This document shows, in pieces, positions 32,505 to 43,696 of a stretch of 64,000 nucleotides of DNA. Positions within the stretch are counted from its first letter, which is position 1. Every line of letters begins with the position of its first letter. The DNA is from Clostridiales bacterium UBA6386 (lineage in GTDB: Bacteria; Bacillota; Clostridia; Oscillospirales; Oscillospiraceae): the NCBI GenBank assembly GCA_002437585.1, contig DJQM01000003.1, positions 22,708 through 86,707 of the forward strand, read 5' to 3'. The position numbers and the translations under genes are program-made. Under the pieces are notes generated by a model that was given only the letters and a program-made list of their open reading frames with translations, was not told the DNA's origin and did no database searches.

Positions 32505-33384
32505 TCAAGAAAACATCAGCGGGAAGCTGAGAGAGGATCACCGCGGCAAAAACGAGGATGCAGCCGCAGATTTCCCAGGACGCCATCCGCTCGTTCAGCA
32601 GCCACCAGCCCCCCAAGGCAGCAAAGACCGATTCCATACTCATAATCAGAGACGCGGTGGTGGGCTCCAGGGATTTCTGCCCCACCACTTGCAGGGTGTA
32701 GGCAACGCCCATGGACAAAACACCTGAGAAGCACAGCGGCTTCCAGCAGGCGAGAATCACGGGAAGGTCAACGATTTCCGTCAGGAGCATGAAAGGAACG
32801 GACAGCACCGAGGTCACCAGGGCTTCCAGGCAGGTTACACGCAGACTGTCCAGGTTTCCCGCGAACCGGTCGATGCAGCGAATCTGGACGGAGAAGGCGA
32901 CGGCACAGCCCATCAGGAACAAATCCCCTTTGTTGATGCCGGAGGTTCCTACACAGCTGAGAAGGTATAGCCCGAGAACCGCCAGTGCCACGCTCAGCAG
33001 GATGGTTTTGGGCAGTTTTTCCCCCTTGAAGACACCTAAGATGGGTACCCAGACAATGTACATGGCGGTCAGAAAGCCCGCTTTCCCCGCATCGGTATAA
33101 ACAAGGCCAATCTGCTGAAGGCTGGAGGCCACAAACAGAGCCAGGCCGCAGATCAGGCCAACCTTCCAAAGCTCCGGATTCTTCCATTTTGCGAAAGATT
33201 CCCGGGGGTTATGCTCCATTACAAAAGAGCACAAAAACAGGAAGATGACCGCCAGAGCGCATCGGATGGCCTGGAAGGTAAAGGGGCCGATGGAGTCCAT
33301 ACCCACGCTTTGGGCAATAAAGCCAAAGCCCCAGATTGTGGTCGTCAGCAGCAGAAGGATGCTGCCCTGTAATTTCTTTTTCAT
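32485..33384 (-). CDS. DMT-superfamily (EamA) permease
   Basis: 299 residues with ten predicted membrane helices in two EamA halves; the first begins LLLLTTTIWGFGFIAQSVG and the second has VGQKSLEPTTASLIMSMESV. It is an inner-membrane exporter or permease of the drug/metabolite family; substrate unknown. ATG 33384 was chosen because GGTG lies 6 bp upstream; the frame is open further upstream without a better site. Confidence 0.9.
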   Translation of the reverse strand: MKKKLQGSILLLLTTTIWGFGFIAQSVGMDSIGPFTFQAIRCALAVIFLFLCSFVMEHNPRESFAKWKNPELWKVGLICGLALFVASSLQQIGLVYTDAGKAGFLTAMYIVWVPILGVFKGEKLPKTILLSVALAVLGLYLLSCVGTSGINKGDLFLMGCAVAFSVQIRCIDRFAGNLDSLRVTCLEALVTSVLSVPFMLLTEIVDLPVILACWKPLCFSGVLSMGVAYTLQVVGQKSLEPTTASLIMSMESVFAALGGWWLLNERMASWEICGCILVFAAVILSQLPADVFLRKKTRS

Positions 33385-33436
33385 ATTCATCACCGGTGCA
33401 TACTTTAGCATAATTTGGAAAAGAAAGCAAGCGGCG

Positions 33437-33465
33437 TTGCATTTATTTACAAAAAGTGGTATAAT
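33437..33465 (+). promoter_or_regulatory. Promoter of pepF
   Basis: TTGCAT (33437-33442), 17-bp spacer, TATAAT (33460-33465). Confidence 0.8.
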
Positions 33466-33501
33466 ACTGTCAATTACCAAAACCAATCAGGAGGCGGATT
33501 T

Positions 33502-35316
33502 ATGGAAGAAGTCAAGAAAATTCCGGAGCGCGGGGAGCTTCCGGAGGAAACCAAGTGGGCGTTGGAGGATTTGTATGCCACCACGGATGCCTGGCTTTCG
33601 GAGCTGAAGACCCTGAAAGAAGACGAAAAGGTTCTGACCTCCTATGCCGGACGGCTGGGGGAAAGCGGAAAGACCCTGTATGACTTTCTTCACGCGGTGG
33701 AAGACACGAACGTAAAGGCCGACCGGCTGGGCAATTACTGTATGCGAAAGGTTGACGAGGATACCCGCAATCCGGAAAGCCTTTCCTTGCAGGGAACATT
33801 CATGAGCACGGTGGTGGCACTGAACGCGGCGTGCAGCTTTGACACCCCGGAGATCATGGCCATTTCCGACGAGACGCTGGATGGCTTCTACCGGGACTAT
33901 CCCGCGCTGGAGCGGTATCGCCGGTACCTGACGAGCCTTCGCCGGAGAAAGCCCCACACCCTGTCCGCCCAGGAGGAAAAGCTGCTGGCGGCGGCGGGGG
34001 AAATGGCTCAGCTGCCGGACACGGTGTACAGCGCGTTGGCGGATGCCGACCTGAAATTCGCCGATGCGGTGGACAGCCAGGGAAAGAAGCATCCTCTGAG
34101 CCAGGGTACCTTCGTGCTTCTGGAGGAGAGTACCGACCACTGCTTGCGGAAGAGTGCCTATGAAAATCTCTACGACGGCTTTGCCGGAATGCGCAACACC
34201 GCCGCCGCCGTGCTGAATGGACAGAATCAGCAGCTGAAATTCTTCAGCCGGGCGAGAAAATATGATTCCGCGCTGGAAAGCTCTTTGGATGCCAGCGATG
34301 TGCCGGTGTCTGTCTACGAAAACCTTATAGAAGCCGTTCACAGGAAGCTTCCCACCATGTACCGCTATGTCCGTCTGCGCAAGAAGCTGCTGGGGGTGGA
34401 GAAGCTCCATTTCTACGACATTTACACGCCCCTGCTGCCTGCCGCTGACCGGCATATTCCTTTTGAAGAAGCAAAGCGGACGGTTTATGACGCACTGGCT
34501 CCCCTGGGGGAGGACTACCGCCGGATTCTGCGGGAGGGCTTTGACCATCGCTGGATCGACGTATATCAGAACCAGGGCAAGCGCAGCGGCGCCTATTCCG
34601 CCGGTGCGGATGTACACCCCTTTGTGCTTCTGAACTACACCGGTACCCTGGACAGCCAGTTTACGCTGGCTCACGAAATGGGTCACGCCCTCCACTCCTA
34701 CCTTTCCAACCAGCATCAGAACCCCATTGACGCGGATTATGTGATTTTCGTTGCCGAGGTGGCCTCCACCTGCAATGAGGCTCTGCTTATGGAGTACCTG
34801 CTGAGAAAGACCACCGACAAGGCCGAGCGGGCTTATCTCATCAACCACTTCCTGGATCAGTTCAAGGGCACTATCTACCGGCAGACCATGTTCGCCGAGT
34901 TCGAGCGGAACATCGGCAAGTGGTCGGAAGAGGGGAAGACCCTGACGGCGGACCTGCTTTGCGCCGAGTACAAGCGTCTGACGGAGCTGTACTACGGCCC
35001 GGGCATGGAGGTGGACGACCGGATCGCTGTGGAGTGGGCCAGAATTCCCCACTTCTACTACAATTACTATGTCTTCCAGTACGCCACGGGCTACGCCGCG
35101 GCCATTGCCCTGTCCCGGCGGATTCTGCGGGAAGGGGAGACGGCGGTGAAGGACTACCTGGGCTTCCTGTCCGGCGGCTGCTCCAAGGATCCCATTTCGC
35201 TATTGAAGGGCGCGGGCGTGGATATGACAAGCCCGGAGCCGGTGGAGCAGGCACTGGAGCTTTTCGACCGGCTGCTGGATGAAATGGAAGCACTGACGGA
35301 GGAGCGGAATGGCTGA
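33502..35316 (+). CDS. pepF: Oligoendopeptidase F, M3 family
   Basis: 604 residues. The zinc site is in FTLAHEMGHALHSYLS (HEMGH at 391-395) with the downstream Glu in FVAEVASTCNEALLMEYLL. The M3B fold surrounds it. It is cytoplasmic, without a signal peptide, and degrades peptides of about 7-17 residues. ATG 33502 follows AGGAGGCGG. The stop overlaps the next gene by 8 bp. Confidence 0.96.
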   Translation: MEEVKKIPERGELPEETKWALEDLYATTDAWLSELKTLKEDEKVLTSYAGRLGESGKTLYDFLHAVEDTNVKADRLGNYCMRKVDEDTRNPESLSLQGTFMSTVVALNAACSFDTPEIMAISDETLDGFYRDYPALERYRRYLTSLRRRKPHTLSAQEEKLLAAAGEMAQLPDTVYSALADADLKFADAVDSQGKKHPLSQGTFVLLEESTDHCLRKSAYENLYDGFAGMRNTAAAVLNGQNQQLKFFSRARKYDSALESSLDASDVPVSVYENLIEAVHRKLPTMYRYVRLRKKLLGVEKLHFYDIYTPLLPAADRHIPFEEAKRTVYDALAPLGEDYRRILREGFDHRWIDVYQNQGKRSGAYSAGADVHPFVLLNYTGTLDSQFTLAHEMGHALHSYLSNQHQNPIDADYVIFVAEVASTCNEALLMEYLLRKTTDKAERAYLINHFLDQFKGTIYRQTMFAEFERNIGKWSEEGKTLTADLLCAEYKRLTELYYGPGMEVDDRIAVEWARIPHFYYNYYVFQYATGYAAAIALSRRILREGETAVKDYLGFLSGGCSKDPISLLKGAGVDMTSPEPVEQALELFDRLLDEMEALTEERNG

Positions 35317-35575
35317 ACTGTTTCTTCCCACCCTGCACACCTTCGCCATGAACAATCCCTTCACCGGCTCCAGCGGGCTTTTCCGGTTCCGGGCGGTGCC
35401 TAATGTGGTGATGGCAACGCCAAAGGAGGTGGACTTTGCCGCCAGCTCCATCCACGCCGAGTACTGGCACGGCCTGTACTGCTACGAGAAAAGCAAAATG
35501 GAGGGGGAGAAGACCTTCCCTATGTCTGACGAGGGGCGGCAGGAAATGCTGGACTGGCTTACCAGTAAAATTTGA
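35309..35575 (+). CDS. Small protein coupled to pepF
   Basis: 88 residues without known motifs. It starts inside the last codons of pepF (ATG 35309, GGAGGAGCGGA upstream), so it is probably co-translated. The sequence has a hydrophobic middle (RFRAVPNVVMATPKEVDFAA) and an aromatic stretch AEYWHGLYCYEKSK. It may be a conserved clostridial hypothetical; no function can be given. Confidence 0.75.
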   Translation: MAELFLPTLHTFAMNNPFTGSSGLFRFRAVPNVVMATPKEVDFAASSIHAEYWHGLYCYEKSKMEGEKTFPMSDEGRQEMLDWLTSKI

Positions 35576-35603
35576 AAAATTGTACAAATCTGAAAAATAG
35601 TTC

Positions 35604-35633
35604 TTGCATTATGTCCTAAAAAATGTGTATAAT
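35604..35633 (+). promoter_or_regulatory. Promoter upstream of the PaaK-like gene
   Basis: TTGCAT (35604-35609), 18-bp spacer, TATAAT (35628-35633), 30 bp before the start codon. Confidence 0.7.
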
Positions 35634-35663
35634 GGCATAAAATGGAAATTTGGATGTGGTGCT

Positions 35664-36602
35664 ATGGATTACGCCCTGCTGCGAGAGTTTGCTATGCGGC
35701 CCCGGGCGCAGGAGGAAACGGTTTCCTACCTTGCGGAAAAGCTGTCCCATTTTGTCAGGCGGATGGATTCGGTTCTCATTTGCCTGCCAAACCAGGAGCC
35801 GGGGAGTCTGAGCCACCTGATGGAGCAGGCGGTGCTGCTGTGCGAGGGAGTGCCGGTGACCTGGGGGCAGGATCATCGGTGGGTGAGCCTGCTGCGGCTG
35901 GCCTTCTCCTCCCGGGTCAGTGCCATTGTGAGCACGCCGCTGATTGCCCTGGGTCTTTCCAAGCTGCAGAATTACTATTCCATTCCGCTTTTTATCCGGG
36001 ATGTGGTCACAGCCGGATACCCCTGCGAGGAATGGATGATCGAGGGTCTTTGCCGTGGCTTTGACTGCCATCCCAGAGGCTGCCTGAGCGTGGGCACCAC
36101 CGGGATTGTGGCCGGCTTTTCCTGCGAGAAGCACCATGGGGTGCATATCCGGGATGACCTGTATCAGGTAGAGATTGTGGACGAAAAGGGGGTGCCTGTG
36201 CCGGAAGGGGAAGCCGGAGAGATGGTGATTTCCTGGAAGGGTCGGCCGGAGACCCGCTATGCCATGGGGGAGAATGCCCGGCTGTTCACGGGACGGTGCC
36301 AGTGCGGGTCGTATGCACCGCTTCTCATGGATATCGTTCCCGGCCGGACGGAAGCGGATGCCGATCTGCGGAAGCTGGGAAACGCACTGCAATCCTGGAA
36401 CAGCGTTCTGGATTGCAGGATCGGGCGGAGTCCTCATGGTCTGGAGCTTGAGCTGATCACGCTGCCCGGCGGACGGCTTCCGGAGCTTCCCACCGTGGCC
36501 AAGCAGGTGATCCGGCCTCTGAACCCGGAGACGGATGCGCCATTTTTCTATGATCCCACTCAAAAAATCCGAAAAAATCCGGAAACAGCCATTGACTTTT
36601 AA
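35664..36602 (+). CDS. Shortened, degenerate phenylacetate-CoA-ligase/ANL-like protein
   Basis: 312 residues. The middle resembles the adenylating fold of PaaK-type enzymes (PLFIRDVVTAGYPCEEWMIE, SVGTTGIVAGFSCEKHHGVH, VEIVDEKGVPVPEGEAGEMV), but it is about 100 residues shorter than true ligases. The usual SSGTTGxPK nucleotide loop is absent and the catalytic lysine is not evident. A binding or regulatory role is possible. ATG 35664 has a poor ribosome binding site (GGATGTGGTGCT). The alaS promoter overlaps its stop. Confidence 0.7.
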   Translation: MDYALLREFAMRPRAQEETVSYLAEKLSHFVRRMDSVLICLPNQEPGSLSHLMEQAVLLCEGVPVTWGQDHRWVSLLRLAFSSRVSAIVSTPLIALGLSKLQNYYSIPLFIRDVVTAGYPCEEWMIEGLCRGFDCHPRGCLSVGTTGIVAGFSCEKHHGVHIRDDLYQVEIVDEKGVPVPEGEAGEMVISWKGRPETRYAMGENARLFTGRCQCGSYAPLLMDIVPGRTEADADLRKLGNALQSWNSVLDCRIGRSPHGLELELITLPGGRLPELPTVAKQVIRPLNPETDAPFFYDPTQKIRKNPETAIDF

Positions 36603-36619
36603 GGGAAATGTGCTAAAAT
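36592..36619 (+). promoter_or_regulatory. Promoter of the alaS leader
   Basis: TTGACT (36592-36597), 16-bp spacer, TAAAAT (36614-36619) with TGC upstream. The promoter overlaps the stop of the preceding gene. Confidence 0.7.
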
Positions 36620-36625
36620 ATCTGC

Positions 36626-37077
36626 GATATGCAAAGACATTGGGGAAGCGAAGCGGTTTTTGATGCTTGCAAGAGAGAGGGAGCTGGTGGAAGCCCTCAG
36701 CACGGATTCCGCAGGCCACTTCCTTCGCGTTGCCCGGGATGACCGGGACGGGCTGCTCCCGTTACAGGGTGTCTAAGATTGCCCTTTGTGTAACCGCTGA
36801 TGAAATCGTCTGCGGTTCTCAGCGGATCTTTTGCCCCGACTGTGCAGTTTGAAAAACTTGAAATATAGCGCAGCCGTTGCCGGCGTAAGCTGGCTTACGG
36901 ATGCGGCATACCCCTTGCGGGTACAGAAAGTATTCCTGCGTTTTTCAAACTTTCATTCGTGCCAAAATCTCTCGCTGATAACTCTTGCCGATTTAATTAT
37001 TGGTTACTTGTGGGGTAAATTAGGGTGGTACCGCGATGCTTTCGTCGCCCCTATGGATTGGGGGCGGCGTTTTTTAT
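36626..37077 (+). promoter_or_regulatory. T-box leader controlling alaS, with internal insertion
   Basis: Stem I-like sequences occupy ~36630-36780 (AGAGAGAGGGAGCTGGTGGAA and the paired CCCTC). The T-box GGGTGGTACCGCG is at 37023-37035 and the terminator CGTCGCCCC/GGGGGCGGCG plus T6 at 37043-37076. About 200 bp between the two halves match the reverse complement of the MITE-like repeat. The leader is therefore ~450 nt, longer than the ~260 nt tyrS leader. It should couple alaS to uncharged tRNA-Ala. Confidence 0.88.
36800..37003. repeat. MITE-like repeat, copy 4 (reverse orientation, diverged) inside the alaS T-box leader
   Basis: Compared with the reverse complement of copy 3, blocks recur in order: TCAGCGGATCTTTT (36819-36832), GTTTGAAAAxxTTGAAATAT, CGCAGCCG, GGCATAC, TTTTTCAA, AAAATCTCTCGC (36964-36975) and CTTGCCGATTTAATTAT. 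The terminal inverted repeats are decayed. Confidence 0.65.
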
Positions 37078-37113
37078 TGCGGGGACACCGGATATTCTAT
37101 GGAGGTCGTTACT

Positions 37114-39753
<2,640 letters not shown>

Positions 39754-39761
39754 ACGGACAG

Positions 39762-39792
39762 AAGGGGCGCAGTGAGAGCTGCGCCCCTTTTT
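39762..39792 (+). terminator. Terminator after alaS
   Basis: AAGGGGCGCAG pairs with CTGCGCCCCTT, followed by three further T residues, just 9 bp after the alaS stop. Confidence 0.9.
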
Positions 39793-39824
39793 GCGGAAGA
39801 AACGCTGAAAGCAGGTGATTTTCC

Positions 39825-42038
39825 GTGCGCGCCCTGGTTTTCTTTACCGCCGGATTTGCATCCATTTTGGGACTGATGCTCTACATGGACAGCTGGCTGC
39901 TTCGGGGGATTGGCCTGCTTGCGCTACTGGGGCTGTGCCTTGCTCTGCGGGGCAGGGGCACGGCGGCGCAGAGAACGTTGATCTTCCTGGCAGGCTGCAT
40001 CGCCGGGGTTCTCTGGCTGTCCGGCTATCAGACCCATTATTTATCCGCAGTCGAGCCGCTGGATGGGGCGGTCGTCCACTGCGTCATCCAGGCGGAGGAC
40101 TACAGCCGGGAAACGGCCTATGGGCTGGCTCTGGACGGAACCACGGAAATAAACGGAAAAACCTATCGGGTGGCTGCCTATCTGGACGGAGCGGAAGGGC
40201 TTTCGCCCGGAGATACGATTGCGGGGGATTTCCGGCTGGGGCTGACCACGGACGAGGCAGAGAACCCGTCCTCCTATTATCCGGGCAAGGGGATTTTCCT
40301 GCGGGCTTATCAGAAGGGTGAAATCACCCGGAAGACAGGGGAGCGGACGCTGTCGAACCTTCCTGCCAGGCTTCGGTTTGAAATCGGCAGGATGCTGGAT
40401 CGGTTTCTTTCCGGAGACTGTGCCGCCTTCGGAAGAGCCTTGCTTTTAGGCGACACCTCCCGGCTCAGCTATGCCCTGGATACCCGGCTGAAGGTCACGG
40501 GCATTCGCCATGTGGCTGCGGTCTCCGGCCTGCATATTTCTATTTTCTTTGCCATAATCTGCTCCATGACCTTCCGGAAGCGGTATTTTACCGCCGCCTT
40601 CGGCCTTCCGCTGCTGGTGCTTTTTGCGGCGGTGACAGGATTTACGCCCTCTGTGAACCGGGCCTGCATTATGTGCGGCCTGATGATTCTGGCACAGCTA
40701 TTCTCCCGGGAGTACGATGGGGCTACGGCTCTGGCGTTTTCCGCTCTGGTGCTGCTGGTGCAGAATCCCTATGTGATCAGCTCGGTGAGCTTCCAGCTGT
40801 CGGTTGCCAGCGTGGCCGGGATTTTTGCCGCGGCACCCGGAATGCAGGGTTATTTTGCCCGGTTTCTTCCCAAGGGAAAGAGCTGGAAAAGCCGGTTTCT
40901 CCACGGGATCGCTTCCGGGGCGTCCGTGTCTTTAAGCTCTCAGGTGTTTACCCTGCCGCTGTGCGCTTACTATTTTGGGGCGGTGAGCCTGGTGGGAATT
41001 CTCACAAATCTGCTGGTTCTGTGGGTCATCGGACCCATATTCTGGGGGCTGATTGTGCTTTGCCTGTGCGGGAGCGTTTCGGTCTGGCTGGCGGGAATGG
41101 TCAGTTGGGTGGTGTCGATTCCCATCCGGTATGTGCTGCTGGTGGTAAAGCTTCTGGCCGCCTGCCCCCTGGCGGCGGTGTACACGAAAAGCCCCTATAT
41201 CGTGGCGTGGCTGGCACTGGTGTATCTGCTTTTGGGGCTGTTTCTCCTTGGGGGAAAACGCCGCCCGGGGCTGTATGCCTGCTGCTGCGCTCTGGGGCTT
41301 TGCGCCGCGCTGATTGCCGCCTGGTGGGAGCCGATGACCTCGGACATGACCTTTACCGTGCTGGACGTGGGACAGGGTCAATGTCTGCTTCTGCGTGCCG
41401 GAAGTCAGGTGTATGTGGTGGACTGCGGCGGGGATTCGGACACGAAAACCGCGGACATTGCTGCGGAAACACTGCTATCTCAGGGCTTTTCCCATGTGGA
41501 CGGGCTGATTCTGACCCACCCGGATCGGGATCACGCCGGTGCGGCGGAGAATTTCCTCTCCCGGATCCGGACGGAGGTGGTGATCCTTCCGAATACTGCC
41601 AGGGAATTGGACATTCCGGCACGAACAAAGACGGTTTACGCTTCCTCGGTGCTGGAAATGAAGAGCGTGAAGGGGACGGTGCGGATTTTTCCATCGGTTT
41701 ATGCCGCTTCCGGCAACGAAATAAGCTTATGCGTCTTGTTTGACACCGAAAAATGTGATATACTCATTACCGGCGACCGGGACGGCTTCGGGGAGCGTTC
41801 TTTACTGCGAAACGTCGATATCCCGAAGGTAGATGTGCTGGTAGCGGGGCACCATGGAGCCAAAAACTCCACCTGTCAGGAGCTTCTGGAGGCGGTGCGC
41901 CCGGAAATCGTCTGCATCAGCGTGGGCGAGGGAAATCCCTACGGCCATCCCGCTCCGGAGCTGCTGGAGAGGCTGGCGGAATTCGGCTGCGCGGTCTACC
42001 GCACCGACCAGAACGGAACCATTACCATCAGGAGGTAA
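39825..42038 (+). CDS. comEC: DNA internalisation-related competence protein ComEC/Rec2
   Basis: 737 residues. N-terminal helices and a DUF4131-like soluble part (HCVIQAEDYSRETAYGLAL) are followed by the Competence membrane domain (HVAAVSGLHISIFFAI) and a C-terminal metallo-beta-lactamase domain (FTVLDVGQGQCLLL, THPDRDHAGAAENF, VAGHHGAKNSTCQE). It forms the single-strand DNA uptake channel of natural competence. Start GTG 39825 has AGGTGATTTTCC upstream. comEA is not in the window. Confidence 0.94.
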   Translation: MRALVFFTAGFASILGLMLYMDSWLLRGIGLLALLGLCLALRGRGTAAQRTLIFLAGCIAGVLWLSGYQTHYLSAVEPLDGAVVHCVIQAEDYSRETAYGLALDGTTEINGKTYRVAAYLDGAEGLSPGDTIAGDFRLGLTTDEAENPSSYYPGKGIFLRAYQKGEITRKTGERTLSNLPARLRFEIGRMLDRFLSGDCAAFGRALLLGDTSRLSYALDTRLKVTGIRHVAAVSGLHISIFFAIICSMTFRKRYFTAAFGLPLLVLFAAVTGFTPSVNRACIMCGLMILAQLFSREYDGATALAFSALVLLVQNPYVISSVSFQLSVASVAGIFAAAPGMQGYFARFLPKGKSWKSRFLHGIASGASVSLSSQVFTLPLCAYYFGAVSLVGILTNLLVLWVIGPIFWGLIVLCLCGSVSVWLAGMVSWVVSIPIRYVLLVVKLLAACPLAAVYTKSPYIVAWLALVYLLLGLFLLGGKRRPGLYACCCALGLCAALIAAWWEPMTSDMTFTVLDVGQGQCLLLRAGSQVYVVDCGGDSDTKTADIAAETLLSQGFSHVDGLILTHPDRDHAGAAENFLSRIRTEVVILPNTARELDIPARTKTVYASSVLEMKSVKGTVRIFPSVYAASGNEISLCVLFDTEKCDILITGDRDGFGERSLLRNVDIPKVDVLVAGHHGAKNSTCQELLEAVRPEIVCISVGEGNPYGHPAPELLERLAEFGCAVYRTDQNGTITIRR

Positions 42039-42042
42039 CACC

Positions 42043-43089
42043 ATGGCGAAAACGCAGCCCTCGGACACCGGCTTGCAGGAACTGAAAACGCAGCTGAAGC
42101 AAAAGACACTGGGACGGCTGTACTTTTTCCATGGGGAGGAAACCTTCCTGCTGAATCATTACCTGACCCAGATCCGAAAGCTGACCCTTGACCCGCTGAC
42201 GGAATCCTTTAATTATCACCGGCTGAGCCAGGAAACCTTTGACATGCAGAGTTTTGCCGACAGCGTGGAGAATCTTCCTATGATGGCCGAGCGCACCCTG
42301 GTGCAGGTGGACGATGTTGACCCCTTCAGGCTGCCGGAGGGCGACCGGAACAAGCTGGCGGAGATTTTCAGCGACGTGCCGGACTACTGCACGGTGGTGT
42401 TTACCTATCTCACCGCCCCCTGGAAGCCGGACAAGCGGCTGAAAAAGCTCTGGGAGGCGGTCAGTAAGCATGGCAGCATCGTGGAGTTCCGCAAGCAGGA
42501 TCAGCGGGATCTGGTTGCCTGGGTCACACGGCACTTTGCCGCCGAGGGCAAGCGGATTTCTTCCGATCTGTGTGTGTATCTCATTGACATCACCGGCGGC
42601 ACTATGACCGCCCTCAGCGGGGAAATCGAGAAAATCTGCGCCTATTCCGGAGCACAGGAAATCAAGAAAACCGACATTGACGCGGTAACAGAGCCGGTGC
42701 TGGACGCGGTGGTGTTCCAGATGACCGACCTTCTCAGCGGCGGCCGGTATGACCGAGCTTTTCAGAAGCTCCAGGAGCTTCTGAAAATGCAGCAGGAGCC
42801 GCTGGCAATCTTAGGCGCGGTGGGCGGTCACTTCCGCCGTCTCAGCGCGGCAAGAACCCTTCTCGACAGCGGGAAAACTGCCTTTGATCTGCAAAAGCTC
42901 TGCGGCATTCCGGATTATCCCGCCCGGAAAACCATGGAGGCGGCTCGGCGTTTTTCACCCGGCTTCTGTCGGAAGGCGGCGGAGCTGGTGCTGGAAACGG
43001 ATTACCGGACAAAAACCTCCTTCGACGAACCGGAGCGGCTGCTGGAAATGCTGATCCTGGAGCTTGCCCAGGAGGCGCAGAATGCTTAA
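42043..43089 (+). CDS. holA: DNA polymerase III subunit delta
   Basis: 348 residues, HolA fold. Seen: LGRLYFFHGEETFLLNHYL, SFADSVENLPMMAERTLVQV, YLIDITGGTMTALSGEIEKI and the C-terminal clamp-loader collar. It opens the beta clamp within the clamp loader. ATG 42043 has AGGAGGTAACACC upstream, 4 bp after comEC, the usual comEC-holA order. It overlaps rnmV by 8 bp. Confidence 0.94.
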   Translation: MAKTQPSDTGLQELKTQLKQKTLGRLYFFHGEETFLLNHYLTQIRKLTLDPLTESFNYHRLSQETFDMQSFADSVENLPMMAERTLVQVDDVDPFRLPEGDRNKLAEIFSDVPDYCTVVFTYLTAPWKPDKRLKKLWEAVSKHGSIVEFRKQDQRDLVAWVTRHFAAEGKRISSDLCVYLIDITGGTMTALSGEIEKICAYSGAQEIKKTDIDAVTEPVLDAVVFQMTDLLSGGRYDRAFQKLQELLKMQQEPLAILGAVGGHFRRLSAARTLLDSGKTAFDLQKLCGIPDYPARKTMEAARRFSPGFCRKAAELVLETDYRTKTSFDEPERLLEMLILELAQEAQNA

Positions 43090-43696
43090 AATTCGGGAAG
43101 CCATCGTGGTGGAGGGTCGCTACGACAAAAATACCCTGGCGCAGATCGTGGACGCGCCCATTCTGGAGACCAACGGCTTTGGCCTGTTCAAAGACCCAAA
43201 ACAGCTGGAATTGCTGCGCAGTGTGGCGAAAAGGCGGGGGCTGATCGTCATGACGGACTCGGACGGGGCGGGCTTTGTGATCCGCAATCACATCAAAAGT
43301 GCCATTCCGGCAAAATACCTGAAGCACGCCTACATTCCGGATATTCCGGGCAAGGAAAAGCGGAAGGCTGCCCCCGGCAAGGAGGGCAAGCTGGGTGTGG
43401 AAGGAATGCGGCCGGAGCTGCTGCTCACCGCCCTGAAAAACGCCGGAGCCACCGTCGAAGGGGAGAGCGCGGCTGGGGAAAATGGCCAAATCACCAAGCA
43501 GGATTTTGTTGAATTTGGCCTTTCCGGCGGGTCAAATGCCAGCGAAAACCGGAAAAGGCTGCAAAACGATCTGAATCTGCCGGAGCACATGAGTGCCAAC
43601 GCTCTGCTGCAAGCTTTGAATCTGCTGCTGAGCCGGGAAGAGCTGGCGCAAATTGTCCGGGAATGGGACAGCGAAAACGGAGAAGCACATGGTTGA
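43082..43696 (+). CDS. rnmV: Ribonuclease M5
   Basis: 204 residues. A TOPRIM domain with EAIVVEGRYDK (catalytic Glu) and LIVMTDSDGAGF (DxD) precedes the RNase M5 C-terminal part (NLPEHMSANALLQALNLLLS). It matures 5S rRNA. ATG 43082 lies inside the last codons of holA with GGAGGCGCAG upstream and its stop overlaps the next gene, so holA, rnmV and the ABC-F gene are coupled. Confidence 0.93.
   Translation: MLKIREAIVVEGRYDKNTLAQIVDAPILETNGFGLFKDPKQLELLRSVAKRRGLIVMTDSDGAGFVIRNHIKSAIPAKYLKHAYIPDIPGKEKRKAAPGKEGKLGVEGMRPELLLTALKNAGATVEGESAAGENGQITKQDFVEFGLSGGSNASENRKRLQNDLNLPEHMSANALLQALNLLLSREELAQIVREWDSENGEAHG

Noticed and set aside
32234..32530. 98-residue ORF after tyrS
   Set aside because: No ribosome binding site, composition unlike a protein, and it runs into the terminator and DMT gene end.
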